From Oscillospiraceae bacterium (GTDB lineage: Bacteria > Bacillota > Clostridia > Oscillospirales > Oscillospiraceae): 41,059 bases of DNA. The DNA is taken from NCBI GenBank assembly GCA_022799035.1, contig JAAWNQ010000017.1, forward strand, positions 1 through 41,059. The letters are read 5' to 3'. Below, one piece after another: positions 16,401 through 24,945 of the stretch. The translations under genes and the position numbers were made by a program. Numbering within the stretch: position 1 is the first letter of the stretch; every line of letters begins with the position of its first letter. The notes beneath the pieces were generated by a model. That model made no database searches, was not told the DNA's origin, and saw nothing but the letters and a program-made list of their open reading frames with translations.

Positions 16401-19400
16401 CTCCAGATAGCAGACCAGCTCCCCCTGAGCCGCCCCCTCCAGGGTCACGGTCCAGAGGGCGCCCCGCTCCCCCCTGGGCAGGGTCAGCCGGAGTTTTCCG
16501 ACAAACCCCTCTCCCCTTATGGTCCAGACAGCTCCACCCCCATCAAAGGAGTGGGCGAAGGAACCTTCCTCCAGAAAGGGTGCGGGGGTCAGGGGATGCA
16601 GAGCTCCTCCCCTATCCCGGTAAAAAAAGCTTACTCCCGCCGGGGCATACCGCTCCCGAAAGCGGGCGGCTATGGGACTCTCCCCCCTGTCGTCTGTGAT
16701 GGAAACCGCCCCGGCGTCGGTACACAGGGCCGAGACAAGGCCGTTGGAGAGAAGATGGCAGGAGGGCCGGACCAGGTCATAGCCCGTCCCCTCCCGGCAA
16801 TATTGGCTCTGACGGAGAGGGCGGGGACGGTCCAGGGCGCCCTGGCGGTCCGGCTTCATCACCGCCTCCCCCACCGGGACCTTCTCCTGCAAAAGCTCCT
16901 GAAAGGCCCCCATGGAGCGATCCCGGAGGAATCGCTTCTGCATCAGGCCCTCCCGCAGGGCGTTGTGGATGGCGATCAGGCTCATGCCCAGGTGGTGGGA
17001 CATGAAGGAGCGGACCACTCCATAGCTCTCCCCATCAGGGACGCGGGAGGGGGTGAAATCCACCGCCTCCCACAGGCCGTAGGTCCCCTCCAGCCCCAGA
17101 TCCCGAAGACGGCGCAAGTTCCGCACCGCGCTTCTGGGCGCCAGAAGGAGGGCCAGGAAGGAGGCGTAGGGAGCCACCACCAACTCCTTATCCAGCCCCC
17201 GCTTCAGCCCCAGAGCCTGAACTCCGTGAGCCTTATACTGGTAAGCCATCCCCGGGTCGAAGGCGTAAAAGCCGGATTCCGAGATCCCCCAGGGGGTCCC
17301 GGTACGGCTCCCCCTTCGCTTCTGGGCGTAGACACAGAAGGAGAGGGATTCATACATGAGGCTCCCCCTCTCGCAGGGCAGAAGGAGGTTGGGCATGAAA
17401 TATTCAAACATGGTCCCTGTCCAGGAGGCCATACCGCAGTAGTCGTTCTCCCCCACCAGGGCACGGCTCAGCCGCCGCCAGTGGCGGGGATCCACCTCCC
17501 CCAACGCCACCGCCAGGTAGCTGGCCAGCCGGGCCTCGCTGGCCATCAGGTCGTACCAGCCGGAGGTGAACTCCTCCCGCTCCAGGTCGTAGCCGATAAA
17601 AAACAGCTTCCGTTCCCGGTCATAGAGGACCGACAGGTCCATGGCATCGGAGAGGGCCTCCGCCCGGCGGGCCAGGTCCCCCTCCCCCCATTCGTAGAGC
17701 GCTTCCCGCAGGGCGATGAGACAGCCCCGGAGATTGCCGCTGTCCACGGTGGAGATATAGCGGGGCCGCAGGGGGGAACAGTCTGCGGTATCGTACCAGT
17801 TATACAGATGTCCCTTCCACTTTTGGAGCCGTTCCAGGGTGTCCAGGGTGTGGCCGATGAGAGACAGGGCCTCCTCCCGGCCGGCAAGCTCCAGGTCGGC
17901 GGCGGCCACGCAGCTGAGGAGGGCCATCCCGATATTGGTGGGGGAGGTCCGCCGGGCGGGGCCCAGCCAGGGCTTTTCCTGGACATTGTCCGGGGGAAGC
18001 CAGTTGTCCTCCTCCCGGAGCCAATCCTTGAAGTAGTTCCAGATCAGCGCGGCCTGATGGAGGAGGAAGGGGCTGTCGTCCCCGTTGGCTCCCCGGCTCT
18101 CCCCCAAAGGCCGGGACATGGCCCAGGCAAAGGTGGGAGAGAGCGCCCACACAAGGCCCACCGCCGCCCCGGCGGGGATCCGGGCAAAGAGGAGGGCGAA
18201 AACTCCAATGGCCACCCCGGGCCACTGCGCCCGAAAATTGGCCCCTAAGGAGTCCTTTTTCCGCTCGGCATCCGCCGCCGTCACCCATTCCAGCAGCTTT
18301 TTATGGCTCACAAGGCTCCGCCAGAGGGCTGTGGTCACCGCCCCGGCGCAGACCCAGGCATGGTAGGGCAGAAAGAGGAGCTGGACCAGAGTTTGGAGGA
18401 TCATTCCTCCGGGGCCGGCGATGACGGTGGCGTGATACCGCCGGTGAAGGCCCGCCCCACCCCGGAAGGCCAGATCCGCCCCGGTGAGGAGCAGATTGGA
18501 CCAGGCGGAGAGGATGGCCAAGGCCGCCGCCGCGCTGAAGGCGGGGACTGAGAGGCACATGCCCAGAAGAAGGGCCACAAGGGTGAACACCGGAGACAGG
18601 CTTCGACGCAGGTTGTCAAAGAGCTTCCACCGGTCCACCGAGCTCAGGGGGTTCCGCTCCCGCTCCCCCCTCTCGTTGCGTACCCACCGGCCCAGCCAGG
18701 GCAGAAGCTGCCAGTCTCCACGGACCCAGCGGTGAAGGCGGGAAAAATAGCTGGTCACCTTATAGGGATACCCGTCGGTGAGCTCCACGTCCTCCAAAAG
18801 CCCGGCGTGGAGGTAGGCTCCCTCCAGAAGATCGTGGGAGAGGATCCGGCCCCGGGGAAAGCGTCCGTCCAGGCAGGAGAGAAAGGCGTCCACGTCAAAG
18901 ATCCCTTTGCCGGTGTAGGTCCCCCGGTCAAAGAGGTCGTGGTAGACATCGCTACAGGCTCCGCCGTAGGGGTCGATGCCCCCCTGTCCGGCGAAGATCC
19001 GGGAGAATTGGGAACGGTTTGCCGAGGATAACTCCACCCCCACCCGGGGCTGAAGAAGGCCATAGCCCGCTGTCACCACCCGGCGTTTGGGGTCCACCCG
19101 GGGTCTGTTCAGGGGATGGAGCATGGCTCCGATCAGCTCCCGGGCCGCCCCCACGTTGAGAGCGGTATCGGAATCCAGGGTGATCACATAGCGGGTCCCC
19201 TTCAGGGCGGCGGCCTCCCCCGCCCGGACCCGGAGGGCGGAGGGACGCCCCCGGAGGAGGCGGGCAAGCTCCAGAAGGGCCCCCCGCTTCCGCTCCCATC
19301 CCACATAACGCTCGTCGGTCTTTTGGAAGATGGGGGGACGGAAAAAGAGGTAAAACCCCCCGCCGTAGGTTTTGTCCAGGGCTTCAATGGCCTCCGCCGC

Positions 19401-20591
19401 CCTTTTGACCCAACGGCGCTGATCCTCCCCCATAGGGGAAGCCCGGTCGGGCAGATCGGCCAGAAGGCCAAAGCGGAGCTGGGGGCCGCTGTCCCGGTTG
19501 GCAAGGCGGTACCGCTCCAAAAGGGCGGCGTAGCCCGGGCCGCTGTCCTCCCCGGTGAGAAGGCCGGCGATCACGCAGAGGGTCCGGCCCTCTGAAGGGA
19601 CTCCCTCCTTCAAGGCCATTCGGGGGACGGGGCGGGGGCGGACCAGGCGGACGGCCAGGAAATCGGTGAGGTTCTTCATCCCGTCGGATATGGGAAGCAG
19701 GAGGAGGAAAACCAGGGGCCAGCTCTCCAAAAGAAAGCCCAGCCACAGGGCCAGAAAAAGGGTAGGCAGGAGGATGGCCGACACGTAGAGGGCCCCTGAG
19801 GCCCGCCGCTCCCGCTGTCCCAAGGGGGACCGGAACAGGAACCAGCCGATGTGCCTCTCCTCCCCCTGGGCTTTTTGGGCGAGAGAGAGGGCTTTTTCCG
19901 CCGCCTCCCACTCCGCCAGGCCCTTTCGGCGGGCCAGGAAACAGACCTGGCGGCGGTAACGGGCCCGGGTATCCTTATCCATCAAAGGGTAGAGTCCCGC
20001 GGGATCCTTCCGCAGGGCCTGCTCTACGGGGCTGGTCTCCTCCAGAAGCGGGGAGAGGTTGGCTGTGGAGAGGGCGCGAAGTCCGGAAAAAAGGCCCTCC
20101 ATGCTGTCGGCCAGACCGGGCTTGTCGGGATTCTCCTCCAGAAGCGGACAGAGCTCCGCCAGACGGCGGCATAGGGCGGCCGTCAGCCCGGGGAGGAAAA
20201 GGGACAGTTCCTCCTCGGTGAGGGGCCGGCGGGACTGGATCCCCCGCAGGTATTGGGCCAGCTCCTCCCCGGAGGGGGCAGGGCAATTTTGGGCCAGGGT
20301 CCGGGTCAGGAGAAGAAGGTAGGGTCTTCCCCTCCTGTCGGTCCGCAGGGCCTTGGCCCGACGCAGATCCTCCCGGGCCGCCGCCCCCTCCCGGCGGGCC
20401 AGATAAGCGTTATCCAGAAGCCATTCCACCGATTGGGGAAGACGGTCCCAGGTCTTTTCACCCAGACGTTGGCGGGTGGCTTCCACCTTCCCCAGACAGC
20501 GGTTCAGCTCCCTGGCGGCTCCTCTTCCCGAGCGGAGACCGGTCAGGGGCATCTCCTCCGCCGTCCTTTGACCCAAGGCTTGCAGGTCCAT
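13440..20591 (-). CDS. Cyclic beta-1,2-glucan synthase-like multidomain glycosyltransferase
   Basis: A 2383-residue protein with the layout of cyclic beta-1,2-glucan synthases (NdvB/Cgs). An N-terminal helical region (1-260) and a membrane pair (about 268-305) precede a GT84-type glycosyltransferase with DSD at 473-475 and RWVRGDWQL near 620. More membrane segments follow (about 660-830). Next is a central GH189/'glucoamylase-like' cyclisation region (about 880-1210; TSPTNIGM, SHHLGMSL). Last is a GH94-like phosphorylase region (about 1250-2380) with the general acid expected at Asp2078 in WNDGMNE. In studied relatives the GT domain polymerises UDP-glucose, the centre closes the ring and GH94 sets length. 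ATG 20591 has GGAGGG upstream. It is not in an operon and is divergent from glpK. Large open frames on the opposite strand are shadows. Confidence 0.88.
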   Translation of the reverse strand: MDLQALGQRTAEEMPLTGLRSGRGAARELNRCLGKVEATRQRLGEKTWDRLPQSVEWLLDNAYLARREGAAAREDLRRAKALRTDRRGRPYLLLLTRTLAQNCPAPSGEELAQYLRGIQSRRPLTEEELSLFLPGLTAALCRRLAELCPLLEENPDKPGLADSMEGLFSGLRALSTANLSPLLEETSPVEQALRKDPAGLYPLMDKDTRARYRRQVCFLARRKGLAEWEAAEKALSLAQKAQGEERHIGWFLFRSPLGQRERRASGALYVSAILLPTLFLALWLGFLLESWPLVFLLLLPISDGMKNLTDFLAVRLVRPRPVPRMALKEGVPSEGRTLCVIAGLLTGEDSGPGYAALLERYRLANRDSGPQLRFGLLADLPDRASPMGEDQRRWVKRAAEAIEALDKTYGGGFYLFFRPPIFQKTDERYVGWERKRGALLELARLLRGRPSALRVRAGEAAALKGTRYVITLDSDTALNVGAARELIGAMLHPLNRPRVDPKRRVVTAGYGLLQPRVGVELSSANRSQFSRIFAGQGGIDPYGGACSDVYHDLFDRGTYTGKGIFDVDAFLSCLDGRFPRGRILSHDLLEGAYLHAGLLEDVELTDGYPYKVTSYFSRLHRWVRGDWQLLPWLGRWVRNERGERERNPLSSVDRWKLFDNLRRSLSPVFTLVALLLGMCLSVPAFSAAAALAILSAWSNLLLTGADLAFRGGAGLHRRYHATVIAGPGGMILQTLVQLLFLPYHAWVCAGAVTTALWRSLVSHKKLLEWVTAADAERKKDSLGANFRAQWPGVAIGVFALLFARIPAGAAVGLVWALSPTFAWAMSRPLGESRGANGDDSPFLLHQAALIWNYFKDWLREEDNWLPPDNVQEKPWLGPARRTSPTNIGMALLSCVAAADLELAGREEALSLIGHTLDTLERLQKWKGHLYNWYDTADCSPLRPRYISTVDSGNLRGCLIALREALYEWGEGDLARRAEALSDAMDLSVLYDRERKLFFIGYDLEREEFTSGWYDLMASEARLASYLAVALGEVDPRHWRRLSRALVGENDYCGMASWTGTMFEYFMPNLLLPCERGSLMYESLSFCVYAQKRRGSRTGTPWGISESGFYAFDPGMAYQYKAHGVQALGLKRGLDKELVVAPYASFLALLLAPRSAVRNLRRLRDLGLEGTYGLWEAVDFTPSRVPDGESYGVVRSFMSHHLGMSLIAIHNALREGLMQKRFLRDRSMGAFQELLQEKVPVGEAVMKPDRQGALDRPRPLRQSQYCREGTGYDLVRPSCHLLSNGLVSALCTDAGAVSITDDRGESPIAARFRERYAPAGVSFFYRDRGGALHPLTPAPFLEEGSFAHSFDGGGAVWTIRGEGFVGKLRLTLPRGERGALWTVTLEGAAQGELVCYLEPVLAKRGDYEAHPAYSKLSLESKALDRGISFTRRPRTGDRRATLTVLWDREEARWDTSREKALGRGGLRALAQALDHPAQQTAGAVIDPCLLVRFPLGERDHWNLKLALSFEDGEELSRQTALSVLSAPDQTVGPLDGLLRKLQLTNREGERAFDLLSALAFPASKPRQTPQSALWAHGVSGDLPILAVLPPEGKEDPIDSFPLKVHRLLTQLGFDFDLVFLLSDGGSYLRPQKTSLSGTIKALGMEEKLGKKGGIHLVERPGPQGPDPWKDWAAVTMDVKGHWEETGKDPVQPPLLPWRESRELPRWAFLEGGEFRMELEGRLPPLGWNQLLVNPRFGWLTDETGRGHLWQGNSRESPITAWNNDPLAVGGPEWFLLTYRGETHSIFADGDGLPVTVTYGFGWARWEKQWPGGGKVTTTALVPWDRDCRLLHLSLPMGSGELRCIRQGDCIGVYNLLAESSEICLETDKNGLQKSDKLDFEKVWGETRKKWTEIVQPLQVDTPDPALNHYLNGWGLYQTTACRLLGRTSSYQNGGAYGFRDQLQDVLALLLFDPSWAREQILRCCAHQFKEGDVQHWWHEVDGERNRGVRTRISDDLLWLPYCLERYLESWNDWNILSEQVNYLSGETLRPGEGERYFVPSTGVEREDVYTHALRALSLVLERGTGEHGLLKMGTGDWNDGMNEVGAGGQGESVWLTWFAIVVLEGFRPLAAFRGDGETQTLCREWEEKLRRAAEKAWDGRWYLRGWYDYGKPLGSKDSEECQIDSIPQSWAVFAGGDMEKTEKALDSALEWLFDREVGLVKLFTPAFDEGEERPGYVRGYLPGVRENGGQYTHAAAWLALACFRTGKVEDGTDLLHALLPETHSQETYLAEPYVLAGDVYAHPDQLGRGGWSWYTGSAGWFYQAAVEGLLGITVKDKCLIIEPHLPPGWNGWSACWKRAGGSLLIQVCREERNSRVLDGVETERIPLEGLVGEHRLEITVAGEN

Positions 20592-20663
20592 CCGCTTCCC
20601 TCCTTCCATCTCCCTCCAGTTTGGACCGATGGGGTGAATTTCATACTTGAAGGGAAGTCCCTC

Positions 20664-20692
20664 TTGCTTTTCCGGGGAAAATCCCCCATAAT
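20664..20692 (+). promoter_or_regulatory. Candidate promoter of glpK
   Basis: TTGCTT (20664-20669) and CATAAT (20687-20692) are 17 bases apart on the plus strand. A GGGGAAAATCCCC inverted repeat fills much of the spacer and could be an operator. The whole gap to the divergent glucan synthase gene (20592-20727) is 136 bases; no clear promoter for the latter was found. Confidence 0.45.
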
Positions 20693-20727
20693 AATAGACA
20701 GGATATTTCATTTTGAGGAGGATCTCC

Positions 20728-22215
20728 ATGGGAAAGTATATTCTCACCCTGGATCAGGGAACTACCAGCTCACGGGCCATCCTCTTTGACCGGGAGCAGA
20801 ATATCCTGGCCTCGGCTCAGAAGGAACTGCGGCAGATCTATCCCAGGGAGGGCTGGGTGGAACACGATCCCATAGAGATCTGGTCCTCCCAGTACGCTGT
20901 GATGATGGAGGTCATCGCCCAGTCGGGGGCGGACCCGGAGGAGATCGCCGCCATCGGCCTTGCCAACCAGAGGGAGACTACGGTGGTCTGGGACCGGAAT
21001 ACAGGTTTACCGGTCTATAACGCCATCTGCTGGCAGTGCCGGAGGACGGCGCCGGAGGTGGACAGGCTTCGGGAAATGGGGCTGGAGGAGTATATCCGGC
21101 GGACCACGGGGTTGATCCCCGACGCCTACTTCTCAGCTACCAAGCTCAAGTGGATCCTGGACAAGGAGGACCCCGGGCGGGAGAGGGCCCGGCGGGGGGA
21201 GCTGCTCTTCGGGACGGTGGATAGCTGGCTGATCTGGAAGCTCACCGGGGGAAGGGCCCATGTCACCGACGCCACCAACGCCTCCCGGACCATGCTCTAT
21301 GATATTCACCGGGGCTGTTGGGACGAAAGGCTTCTGGAGGTCTTGGATATCCCCCGGGCCATGCTCCCCCGGGTGGTGGAGTGCAGCGGCGTGGTGGGAC
21401 ACACCCAGATCGGCGGCGTTCCCGTCCCCATCGCCGGCATGGCGGGAGACCAGCAGGCGGCCCTGTTCGGACAGACCTGTTTTGCTCCCGGAGAGGCCAA
21501 AAATACATACGGGACCGGCTGTTTCCTGCTGATGAACACCGGGACAATCCCCTGTGAGAGCCGGAACGGGCTCCTGACCACCATCGCCATGTCCCGGGCT
21601 GGAGAGGTACAATACGCCTTGGAGGGCTCCGCTTTTACCGGCGGGGCGGTGATCCAATGGCTGAGGGATGAGTTGGGTCTGCTGGAGAACAGCACCCAGG
21701 CCCAAGAGCTGGCCGCCTCCGTCCCCGATACGGGCGGGGTATTCCTGGTGCCGGCCTTCACCGGGCTTGGGGCTCCCCATTGGGACATGTACGCCCGCGG
21801 GACTTTGGTGGGGCTCACCCGGGGAACGGGGCGGAAGCACATTGTCCGGGCGGCCCAGGAGTCCATCGCCTACCAAGTGTGGGATCTGGTGGACGCCATG
21901 GAGAAGGATACGGGGCTAAAGCTCTCCGCCCTCAACGCCGACGGCGGGGCCAGCCGGGACGGATTCCTCCTCCAGTTCCAGGCGGATATTCTGGGCAAGC
22001 CCGTCCGGCGGCCGGTGGTCCGGGAGACCACCGCCCTGGGCGCCGCTTATCTGGCGGGATTGGCGGTGGGCTTCTGGACAGATACCCAGGAGCTGCGGCG
22101 GCTATGGCAGGAGGACGCGGTCTATGTCCCCGCCATGGAGCCGGAACGGAGCGCGGAGCTGCTCTCCGGCTGGCACCGGGCGGTGGGTCGGGCCTTGGAC
22201 TGGGTCCGGAAGTAA
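20728..22215 (+). CDS. glpK: Glycerol kinase
   Basis: A 495-residue FGGY-family kinase that phosphorylates glycerol to glycerol 3-phosphate. The N-terminal phosphate-binding DQGTTSSR is at 9-16. Downstream are [16 protein letters not shown] and the late [19 protein letters not shown] segment. Length is normal. ATG 20728 has GAGGAGG upstream; an in-frame TTG at 20713 falls in the ribosome site itself. No glpF or glpD is adjacent, so it stands alone between the glucan synthase and the Cys-rich gene. Confidence 0.96.
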   Translation: MGKYILTLDQGTTSSRAILFDREQNILASAQKELRQIYPREGWVEHDPIEIWSSQYAVMMEVIAQSGADPEEIAAIGLANQRETTVVWDRNTGLPVYNAICWQCRRTAPEVDRLREMGLEEYIRRTTGLIPDAYFSATKLKWILDKEDPGRERARRGELLFGTVDSWLIWKLTGGRAHVTDATNASRTMLYDIHRGCWDERLLEVLDIPRAMLPRVVECSGVVGHTQIGGVPVPIAGMAGDQQAALFGQTCFAPGEAKNTYGTGCFLLMNTGTIPCESRNGLLTTIAMSRAGEVQYALEGSAFTGGAVIQWLRDELGLLENSTQAQELAASVPDTGGVFLVPAFTGLGAPHWDMYARGTLVGLTRGTGRKHIVRAAQESIAYQVWDLVDAMEKDTGLKLSALNADGGASRDGFLLQFQADILGKPVRRPVVRETTALGAAYLAGLAVGFWTDTQELRRLWQEDAVYVPAMEPERSAELLSGWHRAVGRALDWVRK

Positions 22216-22293
22216 GGCACCCCCTCCCCCTCCGGGGCATATGATGAGGTGTGGCCCACGGGCCATCAAAACACACTCGGAGGGATCTTTATT

Positions 22294-22536
22294 ATGTGTT
22301 CATCTGGATGCGGCTCCTGTTCCCGCAGATGTTGCTGCTGTTGCTGCGGGGGCGGCTCGGATAACGGCGTTACCACTCTGCCGTCCTTTCCCGATACCCC
22401 TGTTTTTTCCGCGGCCCAGTTCCCGGTCTATGTCTCTTACCCCGCCTTCTTTGCCGGGGACAACGCCATCAACGGCGCCAATATCGCCCTGTTCTCTGGC
22501 GATATTGGCGCCGGCGGCTGTGGCTGCAGGGGCTGA
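22294..22536 (+). CDS. Small Cys-rich protein, function unknown
   Basis: An 80-residue protein. It begins MCSSGCGSCSRRC and has six Cys in a row (residues 13-18), then a Gly-rich turn. A 45-residue hydrophobic, Pro/Ala/Phe-rich middle without charge clusters follows, and it ends in GGCGCRG. A good ribosome site (GGAGGG, 9 bases before ATG) supports translation. I do not recognise it. Cys-rich small proteins of this kind occur in spore coats and as metal binders, and either would be a guess. Codons for residues about 61-73 contain a perfect 15-bp inverted repeat. Confidence 0.7.
   Translation: MCSSGCGSCSRRCCCCCCGGGSDNGVTTLPSFPDTPVFSAAQFPVYVSYPAFFAGDNAINGANIALFSGDIGAGGCGCRG
22474..22512. repeat. 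Perfect 15-bp inverted repeat inside the Cys-rich gene
   Basis: GGCGCCAATATCGCC (22474-22488) and GGCGATATTGGCGCC (22498-22512) are exact reverse complements separated by 9 bases. As RNA this is a very stable hairpin inside the reading frame, encoding roughly NGANIALFSGDIGAG. No T run follows, so it is not a standard terminator. Confidence 0.9.
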
Positions 22537-22548
22537 GATCCACCCAAC

Positions 22549-22566
22549 GCCGCCCATCAGGGCGGC
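22549..22566. repeat. GC-rich hairpin after the Cys-rich gene
   Basis: GCCGCCC (22549-22555) pairs with GGGCGGC (22560-22566) around ATCA, 13 bases after the stop codon. It lacks a T run, so it may be a weak terminator or a transcript-stabilising end. Confidence 0.45.
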
Positions 22567-22661
22567 CTACATCCCATTGATTTCCCTGAGAGAAAGATAA
22601 AAGGTGACGCGTGTGTTTTGTGATGTTTCCTCCCCGGGCCGGGAACGAGGGTCGGCCGGTT

Positions 22662-24941
22662 ATGCGTAAATTATGCTGGCTGGCCCTCCCCTGCTCGGCC
22701 GCTATCTTTTTGGGCGTCTGCCTTTTGCCGGAGGGGCTCCCGCTTCCTCTGGGACTGTGCTGCGGGCTGGGCGGACTGCTCTCTCCGGCTTTTTCCGGAA
22801 AGACCAGATGGAAGGTCCTTCTGACCGCTATGGGGTTGGCCTTGGGATTTTTATGGACAAGCCTCTATGGGACCTTGTTTCGTTCTCCCGCTCTGGCCTA
22901 CATAGGGGAAGAACCTATTGAATACACCTTTGAGATCTGTCAGTTCCCTGTGTCCACCAGCCGCGGGGTATCCTTCTCCGCCCGGCTCCTGACTGAGGAA
23001 GGCCGGGGGCCTATGGTCAAGATCTATGCGGGGGATGAGACCGGAGACCTTCTTCCCGGGGATATAGTCCGCTGTGCGGTCCGGCTGGCTTCCTCCGCCC
23101 AAGTTCGGGGCGAGGAGGCGGACTATTATACATCCAGGGGTATCTACCTTTTAGGATACGCCCAGGATGGGGTGACTTTGGTAGGACGACCCCGGGCCGT
23201 ATCTCTCCGGTTTTGGCCCCAATATGCCGCCCGGGCCCTTCAGGATTCCATCCTCCGGGTCTTTCCCGGGGATGTGGCCGGGTTTTTCACCGCCCTTATC
23301 ACCGGGGAGAAGGGGGCGCTACCCGCCGGTGCCTACCGGGACCTGCAACGTTCCGGTATCGCCCATGTGGTGGCGGTATCCGGCCTCCACATCAGCTTTC
23401 TGGCAGGACTGACGGTGCTTTTGTTGGGAAAGCGGTCCAGATTGGGGACCTTTCTCGCCATCGGGCTGATGGTGTTCTTTGCCGCCGTCACAGGGAACTC
23501 CCCCTCCGCTCTGCGGGCCGCCTTTATGACCTCCCTTCTCCTTCTGGCCCCTCTGGTGGGGCGGGAGCCGGATAAGCCCACCGCCCTGTCCGCGGTCCTG
23601 CTTTTGCTCCTCCTCCCCCAGCCCTACGCTGCGGCCAGCGTCAGCCTGCAGCTATCCTTCGGGGCGGTGGCGGGGATCTTCCTTGTCAGCGAAAAACTGA
23701 GTGAACGGTGGCTCCGCGCCCTTCCCAGGTGGGACAAGCCCCTGGGACGGATTTTCAGGAGATGCCTGGTCTTTGCCCTCTGCTCCCTGTCGGTCACCCT
23801 TGGAGCCCTTCTTTTTACCACCCCCTTGGCGGCCTTCCATTTCCGCAGCGTCTCTTTGGCGGGACCTATGGTCAATCTCCTCACCCTCTGGGCAATATCC
23901 GGCGGATTTATCGGGGGATTGACGGCCGCTTTGGCCGGACTGGCCTTCCCGGTTTTGGGAAGGGCGCTGGCCTGGGTGGCGGCCTGTCCCGCCCGGTGGG
24001 TCCTGTGGGTGGCCCACGGGGTGAGCCGCCTCCCCTTCTCCGCTATGACTCTACTCTCCGGCTATCTGGTCCTCTGGTTTGTCGTCGCCTACGGGATCTT
24101 GATCTTGTGGCTCATAGGAAGAAAGAGGATCCGGCCCGCCATTCCCGCCGCCGCGCTGGTTTTTACCCTCTGCGCCGCCCTGGTGACCTACGCCTGGCCC
24201 ATCCGCTCCGGGACCCTGACCGTGACAGCGTTGGATGTGGGGCAGGGGGCCTCCACCCTGCTTTTCTCCGGTGGCAGAGCAGTCCTGGTGGACTGCGGCG
24301 GCAACAGCGGGGACGACCCGGGGGATCTGGCCGCCGACTATCTCCAGTCCTTGGGGACCTCCCGGTTGGACGCCCTTGTCCTCACCCACTACCATACCGA
24401 CCACGCCGGGGGCGTCCCTCAGCTTTTGGCCCGTCTGGAGGTCCCCCATCTCCTTCTCCCCGATGTGACACCTGAGGATCCCCTTCGGCGGGAGATCCTG
24501 GCTTTGGCGGAAGCCAATGGCTGTGAAGTGAATTTCCTTTCGGATGATTCCCGGTTTTCCTTTGGAAATGTGGAGCTGACCGTCTTTGCTCCTCTGGGGG
24601 ACGGCGGAGCCAACGAGGAGGGGCTATCCCTGCTCTGCAGGGCAGGAGAGTTTCAGGCGTTGATCACCGGGGATATGAACAGCATTGTAGAGAGAAGGCT
24701 TATAAAGCATAAACACCTTCCTGATATCGACCTGCTGTTGGTGGGCCATCACGGCTCAAAGAGCTCCACTTCAGAGGAGTTGCTACTGGCGGTGACCCCG
24801 GAGCAGGCGGTAATCTCCTCCGGGTATAACAGCTACGGTCATCCCGCCCCGGAAGCTTTGGAGCGGTTGGGCGCCGCCGGGTGTGATATCTATCTGACCC
24901 GGGATATGGGACATGTGACCTTTATTTACAAAGGAGAATAA
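22662..24941 (+). CDS. comEC: ComEC/Rec2 DNA-uptake channel with metallo-beta-lactamase domain
   Basis: A 759-residue polytopic membrane protein. An N-terminal DUF4131-like region is followed by the Competence domain, with VVAVSGLHISF near residue 235 and many membrane segments to about 510. Last is a metallo-beta-lactamase domain with THYHTDHAGG near 574 and GHHGSKSS near 693, thought to degrade the non-transported DNA strand. In naturally competent bacteria it forms the inner-membrane pore for DNA uptake. The start is uncertain: ATG 22662 begins the usual N terminus and has GAGGG 10 bases upstream. GTG 22611, with AAAGGTG, would add 17 residues. The next gene follows after 4 bases. Confidence 0.93.
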   Translation: MRKLCWLALPCSAAIFLGVCLLPEGLPLPLGLCCGLGGLLSPAFSGKTRWKVLLTAMGLALGFLWTSLYGTLFRSPALAYIGEEPIEYTFEICQFPVSTSRGVSFSARLLTEEGRGPMVKIYAGDETGDLLPGDIVRCAVRLASSAQVRGEEADYYTSRGIYLLGYAQDGVTLVGRPRAVSLRFWPQYAARALQDSILRVFPGDVAGFFTALITGEKGALPAGAYRDLQRSGIAHVVAVSGLHISFLAGLTVLLLGKRSRLGTFLAIGLMVFFAAVTGNSPSALRAAFMTSLLLLAPLVGREPDKPTALSAVLLLLLLPQPYAAASVSLQLSFGAVAGIFLVSEKLSERWLRALPRWDKPLGRIFRRCLVFALCSLSVTLGALLFTTPLAAFHFRSVSLAGPMVNLLTLWAISGGFIGGLTAALAGLAFPVLGRALAWVAACPARWVLWVAHGVSRLPFSAMTLLSGYLVLWFVVAYGILILWLIGRKRIRPAIPAAALVFTLCAALVTYAWPIRSGTLTVTALDVGQGASTLLFSGGRAVLVDCGGNSGDDPGDLAADYLQSLGTSRLDALVLTHYHTDHAGGVPQLLARLEVPHLLLPDVTPEDPLRREILALAEANGCEVNFLSDDSRFSFGNVELTVFAPLGDGGANEEGLSLLCRAGEFQALITGDMNSIVERRLIKHKHLPDIDLLLVGHHGSKSSTSEELLLAVTPEQAVISSGYNSYGHPAPEALERLGAAGCDIYLTRDMGHVTFIYKGE

Positions 24942-24945
24942 CGGT

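Noticed and set aside
16095-18248. Large open frame of 717 codons on the plus strand
   Set aside because: It lies wholly opposite the glucan synthase gene, has low-complexity Gly/Pro/Arg composition and no homology; it is a shadow caused by GC-rich codon use.
22216-22293. Terminator after glpK
   Set aside because: Short GC hairpins exist (CCCC/GGGG, GGCCCACGGGCC), but none is followed by a T run, so no terminator is called.
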